IMG/VR virus record: IMGVR_UViG_3300001680_000252
Location: 1-22,300 of that record
Length of the DNA stretch: 22,300 nucleotides
From: a virus
Direction: 5' to 3' (one strand)
The notes beneath the pieces are model-generated. The model did not search any database. It was not told the DNA's origin and saw only the letters and a program-made list of their open reading frames with translations. This document shows positions 14,760 through 22,300 of this stretch, one piece after another. Position numbers and translations under genes: made by a program. The first letter of the stretch is position 1; the number at the start of each line of letters is the position of its first letter.

Positions 14760-16046
14760 ATGCCTTGTTATAATTCAAGTGGTAACTTAATTCCAGGAAA
14801 TGCTCAGACATGTGCTAGCTTAGGTGGTGCCTGGGCAGTTGGTGAAACTCCTGTTGTTCAACCTCTTCCTACCATAGACAATATTGGAACACAATATGGT
14901 ATGGGTCAAGGCGTTCAGCGCAGTAACTTAGAGCCTGGACTTGGCTACCCTAATACAAATAACTTTGGTCAGCCTGTGAGTACAAACTTTGCTGGTGATT
15001 CTTTGTTTGACATGAAGCAGAAGAGACAGAACATTCTTGATAAAATGGAATTTCACAACAGTGTAACAACAGACACAACTAACACCACACCAAACAGTGC
15101 CTTTGGTGGTGGTATTAATCCGGAGTGGGATGCCCCTGTTCAAGGAATAGGAGATGCTCTGAATGTTTTGCCATCTAAGGAAGACTTGCAGTTTTTACAT
15201 AAGGCAGTAACAGACCCTGCAGAAAGAGACCGTGTTTGGGCATATATGAAAGAGAATCCTGGAACTTCTATTCTTGCAGCATTGACAGTCGTTGGTGTAG
15301 GTAAGAAACTTAAACAGTTTGTACCAAAACCTAAGAGGTATAAAGGTAAGCTAGAACAGAAGGCGGTTAAGCCACATATTGTGAATGGTAAGGTTGTTAA
15401 TGCCGATAAGGTTCAGCCGCATGTTGCTGCTGTAAGGCCTCAGAGTTTTCTTAAAGATGCTGCACTTACTGGTGGTGCTGCTCTATTGGCTGATAAGGTT
15501 TATACGGAACAAACTGGTAAGTCTTTTATCGAGAATGCCTTGGGACTAGGTGCTGAAAACAAGGACCTCCTGCGTCCTAATGTACCTAAGCCTACTACTT
15601 CTACTAATAACACAGGTCCTTTAAATAAGGATGGCAAGTTCCAGAAGTCAGACCCTGCTCGTAAGAAGAAGGACTTTGACTGGGACAGGCTAGCTAAGTT
15701 AGGTCAGCTAATGGCACACTTCGGTACTCCTCTTTCTAAGAGAGGTGACCACCCTAACGTACAGTGGGGTAAGGACGCAAACTCATTAAGAACAGCACAG
15801 ACTGCACTGGCTAAGTCCTTTAATACTAGTCCTTTTGCTAAAACAAAGGATTCTACTGTTGAAGGTCAATTCAAAGGTTTTCTAACTTCTCCTTCAAGAG
15901 ACTGGAATCCCCTTACTTGGGCTAGGTCTGAGGAAGAAGTGGACTCCTTAGCTAGTCAGTCAGCTATTCTTTATAAAGAGTATGTGGCTAAAGGCATGAC
16001 ACACGGTGAAGCCATTAAAAAGGTACGACTTAAGTTTGGATACTAA
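14760..16046 (+). CDS. Probable internal virion / DNA ejection protein
   Basis: This 428-residue protein has AAGGAG upstream of its ATG. The N-terminus, MPCYNSSGNLIPGNAQTC then ASLGGAW, contains the spaced pair C3...C18 followed by W25. A long helical region follows (about 80-170), then a hydrophobic segment GTSILAALTVVGVGKKLKQF (about 168-187), a basic Lys/Pro-rich stretch, a second Ala/Gly hydrophobic part (LKDAALTGGAALLADKVY, about 231-248), and a basic C-terminal half ending ALKKVRLKFGY-like (EAIKKVRLKFGY). Moderately hydrophobic, helical and basic proteins before a giant protein fit the P22/T7 type ejection set, which leaves the virion and spans the envelope. No catalytic signature is seen. 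Confidence 0.65.
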   Translation: MPCYNSSGNLIPGNAQTCASLGGAWAVGETPVVQPLPTIDNIGTQYGMGQGVQRSNLEPGLGYPNTNNFGQPVSTNFAGDSLFDMKQKRQNILDKMEFHNSVTTDTTNTTPNSAFGGGINPEWDAPVQGIGDALNVLPSKEDLQFLHKAVTDPAERDRVWAYMKENPGTSILAALTVVGVGKKLKQFVPKPKRYKGKLEQKAVKPHIVNGKVVNADKVQPHVAAVRPQSFLKDAALTGGAALLADKVYTEQTGKSFIENALGLGAENKDLLRPNVPKPTTSTNNTGPLNKDGKFQKSDPARKKKDFDWDRLAKLGQLMAHFGTPLSKRGDHPNVQWGKDANSLRTAQTALAKSFNTSPFAKTKDSTVEGQFKGFLTSPSRDWNPLTWARSEEEVDSLASQSAILYKEYVAKGMTHGEAIKKVRLKFGY

Positions 16047-16048
16047 AT

Positions 16049-19000
16049 ATGACTAGAGAAGAAGAACTACAGAGAATAATGGCTGAGGTTGATGGCAGTG
16101 CTGGAGGCTCTGTATCAGCCGGTCAGGCGGCCATGCCTTCTTACTTGTCATCACAGGCTGAAGGTGCTAGTGCTGTAGGTGACATATTTAATGTAGACAC
16201 TCCAGGTGTGGACCAGTTTGGTGCGGAACAACAAGCCAAGGCTTCTCAATTCCAATCACAATATCCTGAAGGTTTGTTTAAGACAGACAATAAATTAGGG
16301 TGGTGGCAGGAGAAGGCCACATTGAATAGCATGAACCAAATTGTTCCTATGCTTGGTTATGCTGCAGGTGCTGTGTTACAGGCAGTACCAAACCCTGTTG
16401 CTAAGGTTCTCGGTAAAACTATTACAGGTGCTACATTTGCTTCACAGTATAATGCTAACCTCGCAGATACATTACAGGAACACAGAGACAGAGCAGGACG
16501 CGAACTGTCCCAACAAGAGAAAGTTTGGGCTGCTGTTATTGCAGGTGGTGTTGCTGCACTAGACAGAATTGCCCCTGGTAAAGTAGGTAAGGACGTTGCT
16601 AAGAGTATGGGTGGCATGGGTGCTGTTGACACTGCACGTAAGTCTATCATCAAGAGAATGAATGCTTCTAGGCAGTCACTTTTGAGTTCTATTGGTACTG
16701 GTGCTAAGTATGTTGGTGGTGTTACAGGTAGAGAGGCACTTACTGAATCAGCACAGAAAGCACTACAAATTGGCACATCCGTAGACCCAGGATATTTAAC
16801 TACACGTCCTGGTATGGAGTCAATAGTAGAAGAAGGTGTAATTGCCGGACCTACTTCAGGCTTAATGTCTACACCTCAGGGAATTGTAGAAGCCACCTCA
16901 CAAAACAGGGATATTGGTACCGCACGTAGAGATGCTAAGAGATGGAATACAACACGTTCATCTGAGGCAGGTCATAAGTACATGCAGACAGGTGTTAGTG
17001 AAGACATAGGCAAAATTGAAATTACAAAAGCAGAGGACATCCTAAGTAAGGGTGGTCGTGCTATTGATGCATTAAGTGGTGAAAGAATTGGCAGAGGTCT
17101 CAAGGCTTTTGCTGACATTGGTGCCTACAAACCTGCTTCTATTATTAAGGAAGCAAGAGACAGACAAACCACAGGAAAGAACTATGCTATTATGAATGAT
17201 GTGTTGCAGTCATTCATTGAGCCTGGTTCACAGAGTGGTGAAGTCAAAGTACGTGACTCATTCCACCAGAGAAAGGACCTGTATTCTGGTCAACTGCTAG
17301 GTGAGGTTACAGCTGTGCTTGACCAACTAAGTAAGCATCCTAAGTTTGGTTTAATGGGTAGAGAGTTGTCAGGTAGTGTCAATGACTTCATTCGTTTAAC
17401 ATTAACAAAACCTAATAGTCCTGAGACATTAGCTATAAGAGAGAAGCTAATTAAGGATGAAGGCTTTACTCAAAAAATGATGAGTCAAGTTACACATGCT
17501 GCTGCTTTAATGAGAGAGAAGCAAGACGAAGCGTTCACCTTAATGAAGGAAGCAGGTATTCCTGTTAAGTACCAAGAGAATTACATATACAATCCTGTCA
17601 GTGAGAAGGCAGTACGTGATAATAGGAAAGGGTTTATTGAATCTCTAGTTGCGGCAAGTGTGAAAGCTAACAAAGAGAATAGTAAAATTAAAATACTTAC
17701 TGATGAGCAGGCTGCTGAAATTGCTGATAGCATTAGCCACGGTAAAGACCCTTCTGTACTGACAAGTAAGTATTTAATAGACAAGAACAAGAAGAAAGGA
17801 ACTAAGAAGAAAGGCAAACAGGACTTTGAGAAGTCACGTAGTGATATATGGAAACACCTAGATGACGAGTTTAGAGAGAAAGACTTAGGTAAAGTAATGG
17901 AGCAGTACCTATTACGTGCTGCTACTCGTGTTGCTAGTGCTGAGACATTCGGTGCTAAGGGTGCTGACAGACTACAGAAGAACCTAGACACCTTAAAGAA
18001 AGAAGGTGACATCACTCAGTCAGAAGTTGGCAGAGTGTGGGACATGTATGACGCAGTACACAACACATATAAGAAGGACGTTAAAGAAGGTGAGCAGTTG
18101 TGGCGTGATGCGTCTAGGTTTGGTACTACTGTAGGTGCTATCACACACCTAGGCTTAGCAACACTGTCATCCTTGCCTGAATTAATATGGGTTGGTGAGC
18201 GTGCTGGCTTTGGTAACATGATGAAGACACTACCATCAGCATTCAACTACGCATTCAAAGGCGCTAAGCATGGTCTCGGTGGTAAGAAAGGGGAGCAGTC
18301 AGAAGGTGCTAAACAACTTGCACGCTTAGGATTCAACCTGAACCCTGAAGTGAATGACAGACTGGACCAGCTGTTCTCAGCAGACCGTAGTAAGATTCTT
18401 AGTGGTTATTTCCGTTCACCTTTTGGTGCGTTCCTAACACAGTGGACAAACTTCACACGTAACTGGGCAGCACAGACTGGCCTGAGCATGATGAATGAGC
18501 ACGCAAACAGTTGGAACACTATGCCACCTGCTAAGAAGAGTAAATTCTTACGTGAGTTAAAGGAGCAAGGCATAACAGCCAGTGACTTTGAGCAGATTAT
18601 AGAAGCATCGAGAGATTCCAGTGGTAAAATTAATATTAGTATTCTTAATGATGACTTCTTAGATAAGACAATCACCAAAGAGTATAAGACAATGGGCAAG
18701 AAAGGTACTCAAACAAGAGTGAGGGACATTATGATTCCTTGGGTTCACAAGATTGTCAGTGACGTAGTGGTACAACCGAACGCTACCAACAAACCCTTGT
18801 GGATGTCTAACCCTTCATGGTCTATGTTGGCACAACTTAAGACATTCCCTATTGTGTTTGGTAATACGGTAGTTAAAAGACTACTTAGAAAACTAAACCC
18901 TCGTAGTTGTAGTGCAGACTTTGGTCTTGCCTTATCAGTTATGGGTGCTATTGCTGGAGCATATGCTGTTGCCTTTATTGGTGAGACTATGAAGTCAGGA

Positions 19001-19294
19001 ATTAGAGGAAAGGACATGGAAGACTTTACGTTGATGTCCGGTGCACATAAGATTGGTCTTACTGCTGTTCCTGGTATGTTAGTAGGTGCTGGTAAGTATG
19101 GCAGTGGTGCAGAAAGTCTTGCTGGTGTACACGCTGGTGCTGTTGGTACTTTGTTTGAGGATGTTGTCTACCCTATCTTTGGCGAAGGTGAGATAGGTGA
19201 TGGAACTGGTAACTTAATTGATTGGATTTTAGAGAGTGGTCTACAAGGACTAGGTCCTGCAGGCATTGCTATTAAAGGGAGCTTTGAAGAATGA
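16049..19294 (+). CDS. Large internal virion protein with polyvalent-protein (LPD38-like) C-terminal region
   Basis: This 1081-residue protein is the largest gene in the window, the position and size of a podovirus ejected protein. The N-terminal 300 residues hold Gly/Ala hydrophobic helices (about 100-135 and 165-185) and a GREALTESAQKALQIGTSVD block followed by DPGYLTT, a pattern seen near membrane-active parts of phage internal proteins. Residues 340-680 are helical and charged. The C-terminal third has hydrophobic parts at about 692-716 and 957-978 and the block FGAFLTQWTNFTRNW ... WSMLAQLKTFPIVFGNTVVK, which resembles the LPD38 domain found at the end of very large phage polyvalent proteins. 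No lytic transglycosylase motif was found. The gene overlaps the next by ATGA. Domain naming is from memory and needs a profile search. Confidence 0.7.
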   Translation: MTREEELQRIMAEVDGSAGGSVSAGQAAMPSYLSSQAEGASAVGDIFNVDTPGVDQFGAEQQAKASQFQSQYPEGLFKTDNKLGWWQEKATLNSMNQIVPMLGYAAGAVLQAVPNPVAKVLGKTITGATFASQYNANLADTLQEHRDRAGRELSQQEKVWAAVIAGGVAALDRIAPGKVGKDVAKSMGGMGAVDTARKSIIKRMNASRQSLLSSIGTGAKYVGGVTGREALTESAQKALQIGTSVDPGYLTTRPGMESIVEEGVIAGPTSGLMSTPQGIVEATSQNRDIGTARRDAKRWNTTRSSEAGHKYMQTGVSEDIGKIEITKAEDILSKGGRAIDALSGERIGRGLKAFADIGAYKPASIIKEARDRQTTGKNYAIMNDVLQSFIEPGSQSGEVKVRDSFHQRKDLYSGQLLGEVTAVLDQLSKHPKFGLMGRELSGSVNDFIRLTLTKPNSPETLAIREKLIKDEGFTQKMMSQVTHAAALMREKQDEAFTLMKEAGIPVKYQENYIYNPVSEKAVRDNRKGFIESLVAASVKANKENSKIKILTDEQAAEIADSISHGKDPSVLTSKYLIDKNKKKGTKKKGKQDFEKSRSDIWKHLDDEFREKDLGKVMEQYLLRAATRVASAETFGAKGADRLQKNLDTLKKEGDITQSEVGRVWDMYDAVHNTYKKDVKEGEQLWRDASRFGTTVGAITHLGLATLSSLPELIWVGERAGFGNMMKTLPSAFNYAFKGAKHGLGGKKGEQSEGAKQLARLGFNLNPEVNDRLDQLFSADRSKILSGYFRSPFGAFLTQWTNFTRNWAAQTGLSMMNEHANSWNTMPPAKKSKFLRELKEQGITASDFEQIIEASRDSSGKINISILNDDFLDKTITKEYKTMGKKGTQTRVRDIMIPWVHKIVSDVVVQPNATNKPLWMSNPSWSMLAQLKTFPIVFGNTVVKRLLRKLNPRSCSADFGLALSVMGAIAGAYAVAFIGETMKSGIRGKDMEDFTLMSGAHKIGLTAVPGMLVGAGKYGSGAESLAGVHAGAVGTLFEDVVYPIFGEGEIGDGTGNLIDWILESGLQGLGPAGIAIKGSFEE

Positions 19295-20985
19295 TTTGTG
19301 GTGCTAATTTAAATATACCTGGTGTAACTGAAGCTAACACAGTTTCCAAACAGTCCCCTGGTCTTTCCATGTTTATTGACAGTTCCTTTGCGAGTAAGGA
19401 CGAAGCATTAGAGAGCCTAGGAATCACACCAGAACAGTCTAAGGAGTGGGCTGACAAACAACAAGGTCACGAGAGAAGTTACAACACACCTGAGATGGGC
19501 GAGCTGGCTGCGAGAAGAGAAGCTGGGCTAGTGTCACAAGAAGAGTGGGTTAGTGCTGTCCGTGATAATAATATGCCTGTCTCATTCAATGAGGTTCAGG
19601 ACGTTCCTTCTTACAATGAGTTAGTGATGTCATTAGACAACCCACATAAAGGCATTATAAACACAGGCGGTGGTACTGCGCAAATGAAGAAGCTACCTAC
19701 AGGTATGAAGGTTGCTAGTAGGTTAGACATACCTGCTTACAAATTTAGGGACACTTGGGTTGTTACAATACACGTCCCAAGTAAAGGAAAAGCAGGTAAG
19801 GTAATTGGATATTCTAAGTCAGCACACCTTAAGAACGTAACATTCCAAGACGGTGCTAGGCAAATGAAGTCTGCTATGAAGATGGCACAGGGTGCCAATA
19901 AAGCACCAATAGCTACATTCATAGGTGACTGGGTTAATACAGACACTGACAAAGTAGTTAGCCTTAGTGAAGAAGCCTTAGCCTCCGATGGTTGGGTACA
20001 GGTAGGAATGAATCCTGATAGAGGAGAGTTCTTCTATGATAAGAATGGGTTTAAACCTGTTGCTTCTGCTAAGGAAGTCCTACAGGTTGGTTCTCTTCTA
20101 ATGGCACGTGGTGTTAAATATCTTAATAAAGAGGACGACGTAGGTAACACTAGTAAAAGAGCTGAGCCTTTAGTTGACCCTCAGGGGGATGATGGCTTTA
20201 CTGTTATGCCTACAGAAATACAACCTAATGGAGAACGTAAAATTGTTGGAACCATAGCTGCTGAACCTAGTGATGTTAATGGTGCTACAGATTACACAGT
20301 TAATGTTGCAGAAATGAACAATGATTTCATAGGTAAAGGTAAAGGTGTTGAGCTATACCTAACAATGGTTGAGGAACTCCTTAAGAAAGGCGTTAATATG
20401 GGGGGTTTTGGAAGAGTACCAGATTACCTTAGCTCTGGTGGTATGACTACTGAGTCTGCTATGCGTGTATGGAGAAGCATTTATAAAAACTTAGACAAAC
20501 ATTTAGAGAAGTTTCCTAACTTAAAAGGTGCAATACTTCTAATGCCTTCTAATGAAAAGGGAATGATATTCCATAAAGGCACTGCCAAGTTAAAAGATGG
20601 TGGTAGAGAAGAAAACCAATATGAGCAAGACGTTGGTCAAGAACCTGCATTTTCTATAGAGTTATACCCTGAAACATACAAGAAGAACGTAGCTAAAAAA
20701 CAGAAGCACAAAGCAACTCTACATACAGTCTGGGATGATGTGAATGACACACTAACACTAAGGGACGATACCCCTCAATCTCCAGGCTTCTTCGCATATG
20801 AAAAAGCTACACCTGCAACTAAGCACATGGTTGACTTTGCCCTCAGACATGATACAGACTTCCGCATTAATGCAGATGGCTCACTATCTCTGGACAATGA
20901 GTCATACAAGCAGGGGGTCACAACTTATGAAGGAAGAGTCAAGGTGCACGACATGAAAGAGTTGCGTGCATTCTTAGGATATTAG
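19291..20985 (+). CDS. Polyvalent-type effector with GNAT-like domain, in the ejection cassette
   Basis: This 564-residue protein starts in a four-base overlap (ATGA) with the 1081-residue gene, with AGGGAG upstream. Residues about 133-165 (LPTGMKVASRLDIPAYKFRD then TWVVTIH) and 235-279 (WVQVGMNPDRGEFFYDKNGF then KPVASAKEVLQVGSLLMAR) match a block I recall from the giant polyvalent proteins of phages and conjugative elements. Residues about 319-395 look like a GNAT-type acyltransferase fold: strands, then NNDFIGKGKGVELYLTMVEE (344-363 approximately, carrying a G-K-G-K-G loop), then LSSGGMTTESAMRVW, where such domains have 'S....S..A..vW'. The C-terminal part is beta-rich and unfamiliar. It may be ejected and act on host or phage targets early in infection; that is inference. 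Confidence 0.65.
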   Translation: MICGANLNIPGVTEANTVSKQSPGLSMFIDSSFASKDEALESLGITPEQSKEWADKQQGHERSYNTPEMGELAARREAGLVSQEEWVSAVRDNNMPVSFNEVQDVPSYNELVMSLDNPHKGIINTGGGTAQMKKLPTGMKVASRLDIPAYKFRDTWVVTIHVPSKGKAGKVIGYSKSAHLKNVTFQDGARQMKSAMKMAQGANKAPIATFIGDWVNTDTDKVVSLSEEALASDGWVQVGMNPDRGEFFYDKNGFKPVASAKEVLQVGSLLMARGVKYLNKEDDVGNTSKRAEPLVDPQGDDGFTVMPTEIQPNGERKIVGTIAAEPSDVNGATDYTVNVAEMNNDFIGKGKGVELYLTMVEELLKKGVNMGGFGRVPDYLSSGGMTTESAMRVWRSIYKNLDKHLEKFPNLKGAILLMPSNEKGMIFHKGTAKLKDGGREENQYEQDVGQEPAFSIELYPETYKKNVAKKQKHKATLHTVWDDVNDTLTLRDDTPQSPGFFAYEKATPATKHMVDFALRHDTDFRINADGSLSLDNESYKQGVTTYEGRVKVHDMKELRAFLGY

Positions 20986-21383
20986 AAATCAGTAACAACC
21001 TGCATCAGTTTCTTAAGAGGAACTAGATGTAGTTTACTTGCTCTGTTGTCACCACCCATTACAGTCCCCTTGCTTGCTTTGGGGACTAGTTGTTTAAGGA
21101 CTTCAGTAGGAAATACTAACGAGCACAGTAGCTTACCATCCTTGGTTAGGTTGTGTACCCAGAGGTCAGACTCAGTGGCTTCGAGGCCACTAGGTTTACC
21201 ATATGATTGTACCTCAATACATATGTTACCTGTCCCTGCCCACCTATCACGCTCAGTCTTTACCTCACATGTCTTGGCACCTGAGAACATGTCATCAATA
21301 TACTTCTCCCACTGCTGACCAAACTCCAAATCAATATCAAACTTCTTACGTCCTGCCCAGTCTTCTGCTTTATTTAAACTCAT
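20982..21383 (-). CDS. PD-(D/E)XK nuclease-like protein
   Basis: This 133-residue protein is read leftward and overlaps the endonuclease I gene by 14 bases, with AGGA upstream of its ATG. It contains an N-terminal helix with FGQQWEKYIDDM (21-32), then CEVKTERDRWAGTGNICIE (39-57), which has the E-x-K step and the 'D....TGN..IE' continuation typical of a small nuclease-like family in phages ('yEVK.D....TGN.fIE'), followed by KPSGLEATESDLWVH, where the family has 'SGi..T.AD.w'. The catalytic Asp of the full motif is not certain, so activity is open. It could be a resolvase-like or restriction-like enzyme of the replication module. Its stop codon interleaves with that of the convergent 564-residue gene. 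Confidence 0.65.
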   Translation of the reverse strand: MSLNKAEDWAGRKKFDIDLEFGQQWEKYIDDMFSGAKTCEVKTERDRWAGTGNICIEVQSYGKPSGLEATESDLWVHNLTKDGKLLCSLVFPTEVLKQLVPKASKGTVMGGDNRASKLHLVPLKKLMQVVTDF

Positions 21384-21789
21384 TTAATAATTCCTGTATT
21401 GTTTCTTCAGTGAAGTGACGAAAGTTATTCTTGTCTGCCCATTCTTCTTGTGTGTAGTAGGTACCATCCCTGCGCTTCTGTGCACCCGGCATCCTATTAC
21501 CTAACTTATACCATAAAAATACAAGCTCTGTTCCTGGTGGAAGTCTCTTCCTAATCCATACATACTTGCGTGCTTCACTTGACTCATTGAACCTTCCTTT
21601 TGCCTCAATTATTATATTGCCTACAACAAAGTCGGGATAATATTTGTGGTCAATTGAGTATTCAATAGGGTCAGGGTGAAACTCACAGTCTTTCATTAGA
21701 CCATCCTTGAGTTTAGTCTCCCACTTAGAATCTGCTGCTCTTTGGTTTGCCTTACCAAACCCTGCTCTTCTCCATGCTGGTACTCCCAT
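21370..21789 (-). CDS. T7 endonuclease I-like Holliday junction resolvase
   Basis: This 139-residue protein has the full active-site set of the T7 gp3 family: E24 in SKWETKL, D53 in HKYYPDF, E62 and K64 in NIIIEAKGRF, matching T7 E20, D55, E65 and K67 in spacing. The C-terminal part has ELVFLWYKLGNRMPGAQKRR and TYYTQEEWADKNNFRH, like the strand and helix after the active site in the family. The enzyme resolves branched DNA before packaging. The frame stays open to an ATG at 21828, but I choose the ATG at 21789: it overlaps the upstream stop (TAATG), has a strong GGAGGAG site, and the extra 13 residues would lie inside the zinc-ribbon gene. The order zinc ribbon, endonuclease I, PD-(D/E)XK protein is tightly coupled. 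Confidence 0.9.
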   Translation of the reverse strand: MGVPAWRRAGFGKANQRAADSKWETKLKDGLMKDCEFHPDPIEYSIDHKYYPDFVVGNIIIEAKGRFNESSEARKYVWIRKRLPPGTELVFLWYKLGNRMPGAQKRRDGTYYTQEEWADKNNFRHFTEETIQELLNEFK

Positions 21790-21971
21790 TACTTTAATTC
21801 TCCTCCTGGTTTGTGTCCCGTACCACAAGTTCTAAACTTGCTGTGGGACATTATCTTCTTAGTATCTTTAGATGTGCACTCTGGACAACGCCCACTTTTA
21901 TTTCTGTGTTCTATTGTGTTGTTCTTTGTGTACTCATTGTCACACTTGTTGCACTTGTAATCATATAGCAT
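21789..21971 (-). CDS. FmdB-like small zinc-ribbon protein
   Basis: This 60-residue protein begins MLYDYKCNKCDNEYTK, the N-terminal signature of FmdB-family zinc ribbons ('M..Y.Y.C..C...'), with C7 and C10 as the first pair and C29 and C32 (GRCPECTSK) as the second. These four Cys would bind one zinc ion. A further Cys (C49) lies in a basic, Gly-rich tail. The ATG at 21971 overlaps the preceding stop (TGATG); the GTG one codon earlier is less likely. The family is often annotated 'regulatory', without firm function. Here, coupled to endonuclease I, it may assist nucleic-acid binding; that is inference. Confidence 0.8.
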   Translation of the reverse strand: MLYDYKCNKCDNEYTKNNTIEHRNKSGRCPECTSKDTKKIMSHSKFRTCGTGHKPGGELK

Positions 21972-22282
21972 CACATACCTTCCTTGTCATCACAGTCACC
22001 ATAACAATCATCCATCATTCCGAACTCAGGTTCAAATTCTTTATGTCCATAACGGGTTGACCACTCTTCCCCACTCTCCTTAGCTAATGACTCAAGTCTT
22101 GTATAATACTTATTGACAAAATCCTTGCCTTGTTTACGTAGTATTTTTGTGAGCTCATTGTACCTACTCTCTAGTTCTTCTCTCTTGTCCTTCTCTTCTG
22201 TGTATAGTTTGTGCCATGAGACTGCTGAGTCTTCAACGAGCTTGTCATACTTCTCCTTCCTAGTCCAGTAGTCATCACTCAT
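21971..22282 (-). CDS. Charged coiled-coil protein, unknown
   Basis: This 103-residue protein is read leftward. Residues about 8-72 are almost all charged and helical with heptad-like spacing (for example EEKDKREELESRYNELTKIL). The C-terminus is acidic, with EFEPEFGMMDDCYGDCDDKE including two Cys four residues apart. No family is recognised. The start ATG overlaps an upstream stop (TGATG), and its own stop overlaps the zinc-ribbon start, so it belongs to the same transcript as the nuclease genes. It could be an adaptor or an inhibitor of a host protein, but nothing specific supports either. Confidence 0.65.
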   Translation of the reverse strand: MSDDYWTRKEKYDKLVEDSAVSWHKLYTEEKDKREELESRYNELTKILRKQGKDFVNKYYTRLESLAKESGEEWSTRYGHKEFEPEFGMMDDCYGDCDDKEGM

Positions 22283-22300
22283 CAGTCTTTACTGCCAAAT
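22282..22300 (-). CDS. Last codons of an upstream gene (5'-partial, outside window)
   Basis: Leftward from the right edge a frame runs into TGA at 22284-22282, which overlaps the next ATG as TGATG, the coupling seen for the following genes. Only five codons (ending F-G-S-K-D) are inside the window, so no product can be named, and its reality is inferred from the coupling pattern alone. Confidence 0.3.

Noticed and set aside
21007-21024. Seven-base-pair stem near the convergent junction as a terminator
   Set aside because: It lies inside the - strand coding region, has a G-U pair and no T-run after it on either strand.
21790-21828. Upstream ATG at 21828 for the endonuclease I gene
   Set aside because: It would place 13 extra residues inside the zinc-ribbon gene; the ATG at 21789 has a strong ribosome binding site and a TAATG overlap.
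1-22300. Phage-type RNA polymerase promoters, tRNA genes, CRISPR arrays, insertion sequences
   Set aside because: No repeated promoter-like motif in the gaps, no cloverleaf, no spaced direct repeats and no transposase frame were found.

Overview
The window reads as the late (virion) half of a tailed, short-tailed (podovirus-like) bacteriophage genome. Genes are packed almost end to end, there are no tRNA, rRNA or housekeeping genes, and G+C is roughly 40-45 % on the lines I sampled by eye. The host cannot be named from the sequence. The head genes look like the Escherichia phage SU10 / phiEco32 type: a DUF5309-like capsid protein and an SU10-like head-tail adaptor. The ejection genes and the reverse-strand endonuclease recall P22 and T7. 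It could be an environmental (for example aquatic) podovirus, but that is inference.

Layout of the + strand. 1-447 is the 3' end of the large terminase. 460-4791 holds the portal, a small helical protein, the scaffold and the major capsid protein; a hairpin lies on each side of the capsid gene. 4837-5757 holds a small unknown protein and the head-tail adaptor. 5757-10677 holds tail fibre and tip proteins, interrupted at 7775-9081 by an unknown protein, a small membrane protein, a possible 25-residue peptide and a holin-like protein. 10677-12257 is a nozzle/stabilisation-type tail protein. 12254-20985 is a run of overlapping genes: a small conserved protein, a GNAT-like protein, a protein ending in a short S74-type chaperone domain, a Gly-rich protein, a small Cys-containing protein, and three large proteins that look like internal virion (ejected) proteins. 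The last two, 1081 and 564 aa, carry blocks I associate with the 'polyvalent' proteins of phages and conjugative elements.

The - strand (22300 back to 20982) carries a converging, translationally coupled set: an unknown charged protein, an FmdB-like zinc ribbon, a T7 endonuclease I homologue with its active-site residues, and a second PD-(D/E)XK-like protein. This would be the edge of the DNA-processing module. The two modules meet tail to tail with interleaved stop codons and no terminator between them.

The most notable signals are: no GATC site that I could find in 22.3 kb; a polyvalent-type protein split into two coupled genes inside the ejection cassette; an S74 domain that stops before its usual C-terminal helices, in a probable internal protein; a recurring Cys-Cys-Trp motif shared by a tail fibre and the ejection proteins; and an untracked Trp-rich peptide coupled to the lysis genes.
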